Below, piece after piece: positions 27,279-36,351 of a stretch of DNA of 64,000 bases (positions within the stretch are counted from its first letter, which is position 1; every line of letters begins with the position of its first letter). Under the pieces are notes generated by a model. That model ran no database searches and was not told the origin of the DNA. It saw nothing but the letters and a program-made list of their open reading frames with translations. The DNA comes from Glycomyces sp. L485 (GTDB lineage Bacteria; Actinomycetota; Actinomycetes; Mycobacteriales; Micromonosporaceae): the NCBI RefSeq assembly GCF_022548875.1, contig NZ_JAKZEW010000003.1:141112-205111 (forward strand), read 5' to 3'. The position numbers and the translations under genes are program-made.

Positions 27279-28115
27279 ATGACCGAATTCAACGCACCGA
27301 TCGAACTGAACGACGGCGTTTCCATGCCCCGCATCGGATACGGGACCTACAAGGTCGGAGACGACAAGGCGCGGCAGACCGTCGAGACGGCCCTGGAGCT
27401 GGGTTACCGGCTGGTGGACACCGCCGAGATGTACGGCAACGAGGTCGGCGTCGGCTCCGCCGTCGCGAACTCCGGACTCCCCCGCGCCGACGTGTTCCTT
27501 ACCAGCAAGCTCTGGAACGACCACCACGGCTACGACTCGGCCCGCCGGGCTCTGGAGGCGTCCCTCGAACACCTCGGCACCGACTACATCGACCTGTACA
27601 TGATCCACTGGCCGTCCCCGAAGCAGGACCTGTACGTCGAGACGTTCCAGGCGCTGCTCAAGGCGAAGGAGGAGGGCCTGATCCGCTCGGCCGGGGTGTC
27701 CAACTTCCTGCCCGAGCACCTTGAACGGGTCAAGGACGAGACCGGCGCGTGGCCGTCGGTCAACCAGGTCGAACTGCACCCGTACTTCAACCAGCCGCGC
27801 CTGCGGGCCTGGCACGCCGAAAGGGGCATCGCCACCGAGTCGTGGGGGCCGCTGGGCCAGCGCACCGGCTCGCTGCTGCACGAGCGGGCGGTGGTCGACG
27901 CGGCCACGGCCCACGAGAAGACCGCCGCGCAGGTGGTCATCCGCTGGCACCTCCAGCGCGAGTGCGTGGTCATCCCGAAGTCCTCGCACACCGAGCGGAT
28001 CGCCGAGAACCTCCAAGTGTTCGACTTCGCGTTGACCGAAGAGGAGCTCGACGCCATCGACGCCCTCGAAACGGGCGAGCGTCAGGGCATCGACCCCGGC
28101 GGCCACGAGAGGTGA
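27279..28115 (+). CDS. aldo/keto reductase
   Basis: A 278-residue NADPH-dependent (alpha/beta)8 reductase of the AKR5/2,5-diketogluconate-reductase type. The catalytic Tyr is in VDTAEMYGNE, the Lys in LTSKLWNDHHG, the His in YMIHWPSP, and the NADPH-binding VIPKSSHTERI is near the C-terminus. ATG 27279 was chosen over ATG 27261 because a -10 box TACGAT (27266-27271) ends 7 nt before it, implying a leaderless mRNA that would begin at this codon. The carbonyl substrate is unknown. The next gene begins 4 nt after the stop. Confidence 0.88.
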   Translation: MTEFNAPIELNDGVSMPRIGYGTYKVGDDKARQTVETALELGYRLVDTAEMYGNEVGVGSAVANSGLPRADVFLTSKLWNDHHGYDSARRALEASLEHLGTDYIDLYMIHWPSPKQDLYVETFQALLKAKEEGLIRSAGVSNFLPEHLERVKDETGAWPSVNQVELHPYFNQPRLRAWHAERGIATESWGPLGQRTGSLLHERAVVDAATAHEKTAAQVVIRWHLQRECVVIPKSSHTERIAENLQVFDFALTEEELDAIDALETGERQGIDPGGHER

Positions 28116-28119
28116 ACCG

Positions 28120-28812
28120 GTGCTGATCGCTCTGCTGCACAGCCCGCTGACCGGCCCTGCCGCGTGGGAGCCGGTGGCCGCCTCGCTGCGCCGGCGCGGC
28201 CTGCGCGTGGTGGCGCCGACGCTCGTGGAGGCATTCGACGCCGACCCGCCCTACCATCGGGCGATCGCAGGCCGGGTCGGTCGGCAGATCGCCGAAGCCG
28301 GGCCCGACGGCCCTGTGACGCTGGTGGCGCACAGCGGCGCCGGTGCGCTGCTGCCCGCGATCGCCGCGGCGGTCCCGCAGGTCGAGGGTGCGGTGTTCGT
28401 CGATGCGCTGCTGCCTCACCCGGGCCGGAACTGGTTCGCGACCGTTCCTCCGGAGATGCGCGAGCACCTGAAGGGCCTGGTCGACGGGGACCGTCTGCCG
28501 AGGTGGAGCGACTGGTTTCCGCCCGAGGTGATCGAAGGGCTCCTCCCCGATCCCGAACAGCGCCGCCGCTTCATCGGGGAGCTGCCGCGGACGCCGCTCG
28601 CCTATTTCGAGGAGACCGCGCCTTCGCCGGAGTCATGGCCGCCGCGGCGATGCGCCTACGTGCGTCTCAGCGACGGCTATCGCGACGAGGAGGCCGAGGC
28701 GTCCCGACTGGGCTGGCCGGTCCGCCGCCTCGACGGCGATCACCTCTCGATCATGACCCGGCCCGAAGCGGTGGCCGAGATCCTCGACGGGCAGGTCAAC
28801 GACCGGTGGTGA
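28120..28812 (+). CDS. alpha/beta hydrolase
   Basis: A 230-residue small alpha/beta hydrolase. The nucleophile elbow is at HSGAG (Ser in TLVAHSGAGALL) and the catalytic His is near the C-terminus in LDGDHLSIM. GTG start at 28120, just after the aldo/keto reductase stop at 28115, with GAGAGG overlapping that stop as ribosome site; probably co-transcribed. Substrate unknown. Its last 17 nt overlap the convergent hydrolase gene. Confidence 0.8.
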   Translation: MLIALLHSPLTGPAAWEPVAASLRRRGLRVVAPTLVEAFDADPPYHRAIAGRVGRQIAEAGPDGPVTLVAHSGAGALLPAIAAAVPQVEGAVFVDALLPHPGRNWFATVPPEMREHLKGLVDGDRLPRWSDWFPPEVIEGLLPDPEQRRRFIGELPRTPLAYFEETAPSPESWPPRRCAYVRLSDGYRDEEAEASRLGWPVRRLDGDHLSIMTRPEAVAEILDGQVNDRW

Positions 28813-29632
28813 GGCCGAGGCCGTCGGCCGTCTCCACGACGGCGTCGACGACCTCGTCGCCGGCGACCAGAGCGGGATCGTTGTGGCCGGTCGCCTCGAC
28901 GTGGACCAGGGTCACCGGGGTTCCGGCCGCCTCGGCGGCCCCGGCGACGGCCTTGCTCTGGTCGGCCGGGACGATCTCGTCGGCGTCGCTGTAGACGACG
29001 GTGACCGGTGCGCCGTTGGAAGCGAGGTCCTCGACGACGGGGAAGCGGTCGCGCAGGATCAGGTCGACAGGGAGTAGTGGGTAGTGCTCCTTGCCGGCGT
29101 CGGCCAGGCTCGTGAACGGCGAGCGCAGCACGAGCGCGGCAGGGTCGACCTCAGTGGACAGTCTAGTGACGACGCCGGCGCCGATGCTCTCGCCGAACAG
29201 GGCGATCCGGTCGGCCGCGAAGCGTTCCCGCAGGTGGCCCCAGGCGGCGCGGGCGTCGTCGTACAGGCCGTTCTCACTCGGTGAACCGGGATTGCCGCCG
29301 TAGCCGCGGTACTCGAGCAGCAGCACGGTGAACCCTTCGGCGGCGAGCGCCCGGCCGAGTGGCGCTCGTCCGGCCCGGTTCCCGGCGTTCCCGTGTGCCA
29401 CCAGGACGGCCGCTTCTCGGTCGATGGATGGTTCGGGAGCGAACTCCCAGGCGGTGAGGTCCAGCCCGTCGGCGGTGTGCAGCGTGACCGCGGCGGCGTC
29501 GGGAGGGACGGACGGGGTCGACTCATCGGGGTGGTAGATGAGTGACCGCTGCCCGAACCAGACGGCGAGGAACACCAGCGCCACGACGATGAGGACGATG
29601 ACGGACACGCGCACGATCCCGGCCCAGGGCAT
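28796..29632 (-). CDS. membrane-anchored alpha/beta hydrolase (BEM46/ABHD13-like)
   Basis: A 278-residue protein with one N-terminal membrane helix (VSVIVLIVVALVFLAVWFGQ, about 8-27) and an extracytoplasmic or cytoplasmic hydrolase domain. LVAHGNAGNR forms the oxyanion loop, the nucleophile is Ser in LFGESIGAGV, the acid is in YSDADEIV and the His in EATGHND. ATG 29632 was chosen over the longer frame because a -10-like CATAAT (minus strand 29644-29639) ends 6 nt before it. The role of this family in bacteria is not established. Confidence 0.82.
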   Translation of the reverse strand: MPWAGIVRVSVIVLIVVALVFLAVWFGQRSLIYHPDESTPSVPPDAAAVTLHTADGLDLTAWEFAPEPSIDREAAVLVAHGNAGNRAGRAPLGRALAAEGFTVLLLEYRGYGGNPGSPSENGLYDDARAAWGHLRERFAADRIALFGESIGAGVVTRLSTEVDPAALVLRSPFTSLADAGKEHYPLLPVDLILRDRFPVVEDLASNGAPVTVVYSDADEIVPADQSKAVAGAAEAAGTPVTLVHVEATGHNDPALVAGDEVVDAVVETADGLGLTTGR

Positions 29633-29698
29633 ACCCGTATTATGCCGCCCCGCGGCCGGCACGTCGCCAGACGCCTCGACTGTTGCTGCAGAGCCGAG

Positions 29699-30727
29699 TC
29701 AGAAGTTCACTTCCCATACAGTGACTTCAAGGGAGTCGACCAGTGTCAGGCCCTCGTCTCTCTGGTTGTCGTGCATGTCACCTACCGGTACGAATTCGAC
29801 GGTGACGCCTGTCGCCTCAGCGGGGACCTCGAACACGGTCTTCTCCATCACCGCATTGCCGGTGGCGTTGCGCTTGGTCCAATCCACCGGCGCATAGGTC
29901 GAATCGCCATCCGACACCCTTACGGCCCGTTCCAGATCGAGCAGCCAACTCGCCTTTCCCTCGAAGGACGACTCGGAACCGCACCACCTGAACGCGACGA
30001 CGATGAAGACAGTGCCCTCGGTCGCCCAGCCCCGATCCTCGTTCCAGACACCCCGGGTGACCTCACCCCAAGGGCTGGTGCAGGTCGTATGCCAAATGGA
30101 CTCGCTACTCCGCATGAGGACGTCTTCGTACTCGTATCCGTCGAGCTCGAAGGCGCCCAGTTCGACTTCGTTGTAGTAGGCGAGGACCGGGTCGACCTGC
30201 TCACCGGTGCGGAAGTCGAGTCCCTGGGCGCGACCATCGTCCTCGACCCACAGCACAGCGTCCTCACCGGCTCGAACGCTGACCGCGACGAAACCGCCGC
30301 GCGGCGGCAGGGCTTTCAGATCGATCCGCCGGTCTCCGGCCTCGACCCAGACTTCGAGCGGGCCGCCGCCGTCTTCCGGCTGATGGGTCGGGGTGAGCGC
30401 GAGCTGATTGATCAAGAGCTCCGCGCCGTCGACGAGCAGTGGCAGATCGGCCAGCCGCTCGGTCTGCTCGGCCATGTGCTCAGGGACTTCGTCGACGGCG
30501 AATTGGCACAGCATGGTGACCGCGAAGTGCGCTCCCATCAGGTCCGCACCGGCGTCCCCCAGCCAGGCCTCATCTTCCCGGCCGCACCAAGGGTTCTCAC
30601 TAGAGCCGGTGAAGATCTCATAAACTCCGGTGGTCTCGAGCGGTTCGATCTCGGCGCAGGCGGTCGCGCTCAGCATCACTGCGGCGAGCGGGGCGAGGGT
30701 CGTCAGCGACTTGCACGAAAGGGGCAC
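29699..30727 (-). CDS. putative lipoprotein of unknown function
   Basis: From GTG 30727 the protein has 342 residues. A basic-hydrophobic leader ends in MLSATAC, a usable though atypical lipobox with Cys24, so it is probably tethered to the outer face of the membrane. The mature part is acidic, with scattered Cys (WCGREDE, MLCQF, TTCTSPWG, RWCGSES) that could form disulfides, and is beta-rich. TATGGT (30739-30734) ends 6 nt before GTG 30727, supporting a leaderless start; ATG 30748 is the longer alternative. I recognise no family. GC content appears lower than its neighbours. Confidence 0.65.
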   Translation of the reverse strand: MPLSCKSLTTLAPLAAVMLSATACAEIEPLETTGVYEIFTGSSENPWCGREDEAWLGDAGADLMGAHFAVTMLCQFAVDEVPEHMAEQTERLADLPLLVDGAELLINQLALTPTHQPEDGGGPLEVWVEAGDRRIDLKALPPRGGFVAVSVRAGEDAVLWVEDDGRAQGLDFRTGEQVDPVLAYYNEVELGAFELDGYEYEDVLMRSSESIWHTTCTSPWGEVTRGVWNEDRGWATEGTVFIVVAFRWCGSESSFEGKASWLLDLERAVRVSDGDSTYAPVDWTKRNATGNAVMEKTVFEVPAEATGVTVEFVPVGDMHDNQRDEGLTLVDSLEVTVWEVNF

Positions 30728-30773
30728 GCGGTGACCATAAGCGAGCACGCTTCGTGAATCTTCAATAGACGGT

Positions 30774-31394
30774 TCAACCGATGCCGTGGCGGACGGCCCA
30801 CAAGGCCGCCTGGGTCCGGTCGGCCGCGTCGATGCGGCGGAGCAGGTTCGTCACGTGCGTCTTCACCGTCTTCTCGGAGACCCCCAGCGCCCTTGAGATC
30901 TGGCGGTTCGTCTGCCCCTTGGCGATCAGGCCCAGCACCTGCCGCTCGCGCGGCGTCAGCGACGGCGCGGCGGCGCCCGAGCCACCTGCCATGAGCCCTC
31001 GCATCGCCGCGGGCGCCAGGAGCGCCTGTCCGGCGTGGACGGTCCGGATGGCGGCCGCCAGCGCGTCGGGATCAATGTCCTTGTAAACGAATCCGGCCGC
31101 GCCCGCCTCGATCGCCGCGGGCACTCGCTCGCCGTCGGTGGCCGATGTCAGGACGATGATCCGGGGCGCGCCCTCGTCGAGGCGCTCCAGCACACTCTGG
31201 CCGTCGACTCCGGGCATCTTGAGGTCGAGGAGCACCACGTCCGGTTCGGATGCGGCGATTGCCTCCAGCGCCTCCTCGCCGTCCCCGGCCTCGCCGACGA
31301 CCTCGAAATCCGCTTCGAGCTGGAGGTAGGCGCGCAACCCCTGCCTGACCACGGGGTGGTCGTCGACGAGCAGGAGTCGGATCAGGTCAGTCAC
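30774..31394 (-). CDS. LuxR/NarL-family response regulator
   Basis: A 206-residue two-component regulator. The receiver domain (1-120) has Asp11/12 and phospho-acceptor Asp57 in VVLLDLKMPG; the C-terminal LuxR-type helix-turn-helix (about 143-200) reads LTPRERQVLGLIAKGQTNRQI. It is downstream of and overlaps by 8 nt the sensor kinase gene, its likely partner. Target genes unknown. Confidence 0.92.
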   Translation of the reverse strand: MTDLIRLLLVDDHPVVRQGLRAYLQLEADFEVVGEAGDGEEALEAIAASEPDVVLLDLKMPGVDGQSVLERLDEGAPRIIVLTSATDGERVPAAIEAGAAGFVYKDIDPDALAAAIRTVHAGQALLAPAAMRGLMAGGSGAAAPSLTPRERQVLGLIAKGQTNRQISRALGVSEKTVKTHVTNLLRRIDAADRTQAALWAVRHGIG

Positions 31395-32508
31395 GGTTCA
31401 GCTCCAAGGTGACGACGGTGCCATCGCCCGATGCGGTGGCGACGTCGAGCGAGCCGCCGAGGGCCTTGGCCCGCTCGCGCATCGACAGCAGGCCGAGCCC
31501 GCGTGTGGCGGCTTCGTCGGCGTCGAAGCCCTCCCCGTCGTCAGCGACGCTGATGCGCTCGGCGTCGACCGTGACCTCGACGCGGCGGGCGCGGGCGTGC
31601 CGGAAGGCGTTCCCGAGGGCCTCTTGGACGAGCCGGAGCACTTCCACCTCCTGTTCGCGGGACAGGTCGACCGGTGCGTTCACGGTGAAGACCACGTCGG
31701 TGTCGTGGAGCCTGTCGAGCAGGGCTGCGTGGCGGCGCAGCGTCTCGACTAGGCCGTGGGCGTCGAGGTCGGCCGGGCGCAGTTCGACGATGACCGCTCG
31801 CAGCTCGGCGATGGCGTCGGCCGCGAGCGTCTCGACCTCGTCGAGCCGTTCGGACGCGGCGGCCGGGTCGGTGTCGACCAGTCTCGCGGCCGCCCTCGTC
31901 GACAGGCGCAGCGAGAACAGGCGCTGCATGACCGCGTCGTGGAGTTCGCGGGCGAGCCGGTTGCGTTCCTCGACGACGGTCAGCTCCCGGCTGCGCTCGT
32001 AGAGGCGCGCGTTGGTGAGCGCGATGGCCGCGTGCGAGGCGATGAGCTCGATCAGCTCGGTGTCGGCCTCGCTGAAACCGGGCTTGCCGAGGTCGTTGGT
32101 GAGCACCACGATTCCCAGCGTCCGCTCACCGTCGCGGATGGGGACGCCGAGCAGCGCCGCCATCTTGGGGTGGGCCTTGGGCCACCACTGGTAGCGCGGG
32201 TCGCGGCGCAGGTCCGGCAGGCGGATCGGCTCGGACTCGGTGAGGATCGCCGCGAGCATCCCGTGCTGGCGGGGCAGCGGCCCGATCTCCAGGCGCTGCT
32301 CTTCGCTGATGCCGTCGGTGATGAACTCGGCGAAGCCGCCGGCCTCGTCGGGGATGCCGATGGCGGCGTAGTCGGCGCCGACCAGGCGCCGCGCCGAGGA
32401 CACGATCACCTCCAGCACCTGCGAGACCGACAGGTGGCGGGTGATCGCGCCGACTGCGGCCGACAACTCGTGCAGCAGTGCCGTGGAGTCGGAACGGGAA
32501 GCGGTCAC
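31387..32508 (-). CDS. GAF-domain sensor histidine kinase (HisKA_3 type)
   Basis: A 373-residue soluble histidine kinase without membrane helices. An N-terminal GAF domain (about 25-170, ARRLVGADYAAIGIPDEAGG) is followed by a HisKA_3 dimerisation domain with the phospho-accepting His in RLARELHDAVMQRLF and a C-terminal HATPase with VADDGEGFD and GLGLLSMRERA. Such DevS/NreB-like kinases sense gases or redox state through GAF-bound cofactors; no haem-ligand claim can be made from sequence alone. Pairs with the overlapping LuxR-type regulator. Confidence 0.92.
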   Translation of the reverse strand: MTASRSDSTALLHELSAAVGAITRHLSVSQVLEVIVSSARRLVGADYAAIGIPDEAGGFAEFITDGISEEQRLEIGPLPRQHGMLAAILTESEPIRLPDLRRDPRYQWWPKAHPKMAALLGVPIRDGERTLGIVVLTNDLGKPGFSEADTELIELIASHAAIALTNARLYERSRELTVVEERNRLARELHDAVMQRLFSLRLSTRAAARLVDTDPAAASERLDEVETLAADAIAELRAVIVELRPADLDAHGLVETLRRHAALLDRLHDTDVVFTVNAPVDLSREQEVEVLRLVQEALGNAFRHARARRVEVTVDAERISVADDGEGFDADEAATRGLGLLSMRERAKALGGSLDVATASGDGTVVTLELNRD

Positions 32509-32631
32509 GCCCTCAAACCTAGTCGAGTCCGGCGCCCGCGCACTCGGACGCTGGTCTTAAGACCACCGCAGTGGGACCACCGCGACTTCAGCCGGATGTG
32601 CGACGCCGCCCGCGGCCATAGCGTCATAGCC

Positions 32632-33336
32632 ATGAACACCAACGAATCTCGCACCGCCGTCATCACCGGCGCTTCGGCCGGACTCGGCGAAGCGCTCGCC
32701 GAGCAGCTGGCCGGGCGCGGCTGGAACCTGATCCTCACCGCCCGCGGCGAAGAGCGCCTGGCGAAGGTCGCCGAGCGGCTCGACGCGAGGCACCTCGCCG
32801 GGAACCTGGCCTGGGATCGGGCCCACCGCGAACGACTCATCGCTCTGGCCGAGGGCCGGGTCGACCTGCTCGTCAACAACGCCTCCACGCTCGGCGAGCT
32901 GCCGATGCGGCGGCTCGCCGAAGCGGACCTGGAGGTCTGGCCCGAGGTGTACGAGCTGAACGTGCGCGTCCCGCTCCACCTGGCGCAGCTCGCCCTCCCG
33001 TCGTTGCGGGAACAAGGCGGCGCGATCGTGAACATCACCTCCGACGCGGCCACCGGTCCCTATGAGACCTGGGGCGCCTACGGGTCGTCGAAGGCCGCGC
33101 TCGATCAGCTCTCGAACGTGCTCGCCGCGGAGGAACCCGACGTGCGGGTCTGGGCGATCGACCCCGGCGAGATGCACACCCGGATGCTCGCGGACGCGGT
33201 CGGCGAGGAGGAGTCGGCGCAGGCGCCCCCGCCGTCGGAGGCCGCCGCGCTCATCGCCGCGATCATCGAATCCCGCCCGGCCGGCGGCCGTATCGAGGCC
33301 CGGTATTTCGAACCACCCCGAGGAGCCCAGGAATGA
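32632..33336 (+). CDS. short-chain dehydrogenase/reductase
   Basis: A 234-residue classical SDR. The cofactor loop TGASAGLGEA is at 12-21, NNAS in mid-protein, and the YGSSK catalytic pair follows. The C-terminal half deviates from the usual length. The ATG at 32632 is preceded by TAGCGT (32619-32624) with a 7-nt gap, suggesting a leaderless message; the reading frame upstream is antisense to the kinase gene. It overlaps queA by ATGA (33333-33336). Substrate unknown. Confidence 0.85.
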   Translation: MNTNESRTAVITGASAGLGEALAEQLAGRGWNLILTARGEERLAKVAERLDARHLAGNLAWDRAHRERLIALAEGRVDLLVNNASTLGELPMRRLAEADLEVWPEVYELNVRVPLHLAQLALPSLREQGGAIVNITSDAATGPYETWGAYGSSKAALDQLSNVLAAEEPDVRVWAIDPGEMHTRMLADAVGEEESAQAPPPSEAAALIAAIIESRPAGGRIEARYFEPPRGAQE

Positions 33337-34343
33337 GCACGACGTCGACCTTCCCCTTCGCGTTCGCGCTGGACGCCGCCCTGGAGGCGAACCAGCCCGC
33401 CGAGGTGCGCGGATCCTCCCGCTCGGATGTGCGGATGCTCGTGACCGACAAGGCCGCCGGACGCATAGCGCATCACCGGTTCGACGACCTCCCCGCGCTG
33501 ATCCGCCCCGGCGACCTGCTCGTCGTGAACAACTCCACGACGCTGCCGGCGTCGGTGCCGACCAAGCACGGGTGGCGGATGCACTTCTCCTCGACCCGCC
33601 CTGACGGCTCCTGGCTGGTGGAGCTCCGCGACGGTCCGCGCCCCTACCTGGGCGAGGTCCCCGACCGCGTCGTCCACCTCCCCGGCGGCGTCAAGCTCCA
33701 ACTGGAAGAGCGTTTCGGCAGGCGGCTGTGGGCGACCCGGCCGCCGGTGGACTCCGTCCCCGAATACCTGGCGCGCCACGGCAAGCCGATCCGCTACTCC
33801 TACATCGACCGCGACTGGCCGCTGTCGGCCTACCAGACCGCGTTCGCGACCGTCCCGGGATCGGCCGAGATGCCCAGCGCCGCAAGGCCCTTCACGCCGG
33901 AGCTCGTGACGCGCCTGGTGTCGGCGGGGGTGGCGATAGCCCCGATCACACTGCACACCGGGGTGGCGTCCCTCGAAAGCGACGAGGACCCCTACCCCGA
34001 GTGGTTCGAGGTCGGCGAGTTCACCGCGCGTGTGGTGAACTCCGTCAAGGCCTCCGGCGGCAGGGTCATCGCGGTCGGCACGACGGCGGTGCGCGCCTTG
34101 GAGAGTGCCGTGGACGGCGGCGCCGTCGCCGCGGCCTGGGGCCACACCGACCGGATCGTCTCCTCGGCCGACCCGCCGGTGGTCGTCGACGGCCTACTCA
34201 CCGGCTTCCACGAGCCGCGTTCGACGCACCTGTCGATGCTGGAGGCACTGTTCGACACCGAGCTGCTGCGCGAGTCCTACGCCGCCGCCATCGAGGCGCG
34301 CTACCTGTGGCACGAGTTCGGCGACGTCCATCTCATCGCATGA
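33333..34343 (+). CDS. QueA-like S-adenosylmethionine:tRNA ribosyltransferase-isomerase
   Basis: A 336-residue member of the QueA family, which transfers and isomerises the ribosyl moiety of S-adenosylmethionine onto 7-aminomethyl-7-deazaguanine in tRNA to make epoxyqueuosine. The family stretches LRPGDLLVVNNSTTLPA-like (around 58-73) and PITLHTGVAS are present, although several blocks are diverged and the protein is a little short. Queuosine genes are patchy in actinobacteria, and no tgt or queG is in the window, so an altered substrate is possible. It starts and ends with ATGA overlaps to its neighbours. Confidence 0.82.
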   Translation: MSTTSTFPFAFALDAALEANQPAEVRGSSRSDVRMLVTDKAAGRIAHHRFDDLPALIRPGDLLVVNNSTTLPASVPTKHGWRMHFSSTRPDGSWLVELRDGPRPYLGEVPDRVVHLPGGVKLQLEERFGRRLWATRPPVDSVPEYLARHGKPIRYSYIDRDWPLSAYQTAFATVPGSAEMPSAARPFTPELVTRLVSAGVAIAPITLHTGVASLESDEDPYPEWFEVGEFTARVVNSVKASGGRVIAVGTTAVRALESAVDGGAVAAAWGHTDRIVSSADPPVVVDGLLTGFHEPRSTHLSMLEALFDTELLRESYAAAIEARYLWHEFGDVHLIA

Positions 34344-35527
34344 GGGACGCGCGGCGCCTGTGGCGCGTCAGCGCAGGAACGGTGGCGGCGGCCTGGATGC
34401 TCCAGATCGCCGTCACCGTCCACGTGCTCGGTGCCGCTTCGGCTTCCGCTCTGGCGGTGACGGTCCTGTGCGGGACCGCCCCTATGCTGCTGCTCATGCC
34501 GGTGGCCGGGGCGGTGGCCGACCGCTTCGACGTCCGCCGGACCGCGCTCGCCTCAACGGCCGGGCAGGTGGTGTGCCTCGCCGCGGCGGCCATCGCGATC
34601 GCCTACGCCTCGCTGCCGGCCCTGACCGGCGTCTACGCGCTCCAGGGCATGACGGCGGCGTTCTGGACGCCGCTGCGGCAGCGGTGGCTCTACTCCGTCG
34701 TCGCTGTCGAGGACCGCGCCAAGGCCAACGCCTCCCTGGGCTCGCTCAGCGGTGTCATGACCTTGGCCGGCGCGATCGGTGGCGGACTGCTGTCATCGGT
34801 GAGCCCGACCCTCGCGGCGGCCGCGGCCTCGCTGCTGGCGGCGCTGGCATTCGGGCAGCTGGCGCTGATCCCCCGGCCCGCGGGAGGCCGCGCCGCTCCC
34901 GCGCGGACGTCGACACTGTGGTCAGACCTGCGCGAAGGTTTGCGCGCCGCCCGGGACCTCCCTTTGGCCCGGTCCGTGATCTGGGCGGGCATCGCCTGGG
35001 GTTTCATCGGCGGCGGCTACACCGTAATGCTGGCCGCGCAGGTCACCGACGGACTGCGCGGCGGTCCGGTCGTCCTCGGGATCATGTTCGCCGCGGACGG
35101 CCTCGCCATCATCGCCGGGACGTTGCTCGCGGGCCGCCTCCGACCCCGTGCTCATCTGCCGGTGTGGGCGGTCGGCTACGTCGTCCAAGGCCTCCCGTGG
35201 GCAGCGCTGTTCCTCGCCCCGAATCTGCCGGCGGCGTTCGCGTGCCTGGCGCTCATGCGCCTGGCGAGCGGCTGCATCATCGGCCTGGACAACACGATTC
35301 TGCTGGCGACGGTCCCCGACGAGCTGCGAGGCCGCATCGCCTCGGTCCACCACGCCACCTACAGCGCCGTCGGGCGCCTGTCGCTGGCCGCGATCGGCGG
35401 CGCGTTGAGCCTGGTCGGCCTGTCGACCGTCGGTGTCGTGACGGGTCTGGTGTCGGCGACCATCGGCGCGGCCTGGTGGTGCGCCTCAGGTCGCCGCGCG
35501 CGCGGCGCCTACCTGGGGTCGACGTAG
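34340..35527 (+). CDS. MFS transporter
   Basis: A 395-residue membrane protein with 10-12 helices of the major facilitator superfamily (MFS_3/enterobactin-exporter-like). The loop 2-3 motif is present as GAVADRFDVRRTAL (about 56-69). Substrate unknown. Start ATG at 34340 overlaps the queA-like stop by 4 nt, making SDR - QueA - MFS a tightly coupled operon. Its last 19 nt overlap the convergent SDR gene. Confidence 0.85.
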   Translation: MRDARRLWRVSAGTVAAAWMLQIAVTVHVLGAASASALAVTVLCGTAPMLLLMPVAGAVADRFDVRRTALASTAGQVVCLAAAAIAIAYASLPALTGVYALQGMTAAFWTPLRQRWLYSVVAVEDRAKANASLGSLSGVMTLAGAIGGGLLSSVSPTLAAAAASLLAALAFGQLALIPRPAGGRAAPARTSTLWSDLREGLRAARDLPLARSVIWAGIAWGFIGGGYTVMLAAQVTDGLRGGPVVLGIMFAADGLAIIAGTLLAGRLRPRAHLPVWAVGYVVQGLPWAALFLAPNLPAAFACLALMRLASGCIIGLDNTILLATVPDELRGRIASVHHATYSAVGRLSLAAIGGALSLVGLSTVGVVTGLVSATIGAAWWCASGRRARGAYLGST

Positions 35528-36351
35528 ATGTCGGGCTGGAACTCGGTCTGTCCGGGTACGACCGCGTATCCGGACAGGTCGGTGACGCCCTCGGCCGCCA
35601 GGACGTCTTCGACGAGCACCGCGTTGCCGGTGTAGGCGTCCGGGGATTTCCGGAGGATCGCCAGGGCGGCGTCGGCGACGATCTCGGGCTTGCGGCTGCG
35701 CTCGATCATGGGCGTGCCTCCGAGCGCGAACTCGACCGCGGCGGTGGCGATCGTGGTGGCCGGCCACAGGCAGTTGGCGGCGACGCCGGGCTCGGTGCCG
35801 GCCGCGCCGAGGGTCATGATCGTCATGCCGTACTTGGTGGCCGTGTAGGGGCCGCCGTCGAACCACTTCGGGTCGGTCGCCAGCGGCGGGGCGATGGTGA
35901 GCAGGTGGGCGTGGTCGGACTCGCGCAGGTGCGGCAGAGCGGCCGAGAGGGTGGCGAAGGTACCGCGCAGGTTGACCTGCGAGATGAGGTCGAATCTCTT
36001 GAGGCTCATCTCGCCGACGGGGGTGAGGTCGAGAGCGGAGGCGTTGTTGACGCAGATGTCGAGCCCGCCGAATTCGGAGGCGGCGCGGTCGACGGCCTCG
36101 GTGACGGCTTCGGCGTCGCGCAGGTCGCCGATGATCGGGAGGGCCTGCCCGCCGGCCTTCTCGACCTCGGCAGCGGTCTCGTATACGGTGCCGGGGAGTT
36201 TCGGGTGCGGCTCGCCGGTCTTGGCGAACACCGCCACCTTGGCTCCGGCCGCGCCGAGCGCGACGGCGATGGCCTTGCCGATGCCGCGGCTGGCGCCGGT
36301 GACGAACGCGGCGCGCCCGGCGAGGGGACGATTGTTCACGGCTGGCTCCAT
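35509..36351 (-). CDS. short-chain dehydrogenase, HSDL2-like
   Basis: A 280-residue SDR. The cofactor loop TGASRGIGKA is at 19-28, NNAS near 101, and YTATK provides the catalytic Tyr and Lys. The long insertion after the first strand (KTGEPHPKLPGTVYETAAEVEKAG) and the WPATTIATAAVEF segment resemble hydroxysteroid-dehydrogenase-like protein 2. Natural substrate unknown. Start ATG at 36351; the region upstream (36352-36773) carries no convincing gene on this strand. Confidence 0.87.
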   Translation of the reverse strand: MEPAVNNRPLAGRAAFVTGASRGIGKAIAVALGAAGAKVAVFAKTGEPHPKLPGTVYETAAEVEKAGGQALPIIGDLRDAEAVTEAVDRAASEFGGLDICVNNASALDLTPVGEMSLKRFDLISQVNLRGTFATLSAALPHLRESDHAHLLTIAPPLATDPKWFDGGPYTATKYGMTIMTLGAAGTEPGVAANCLWPATTIATAAVEFALGGTPMIERSRKPEIVADAALAILRKSPDAYTGNAVLVEDVLAAEGVTDLSGYAVVPGQTEFQPDIYVDPR

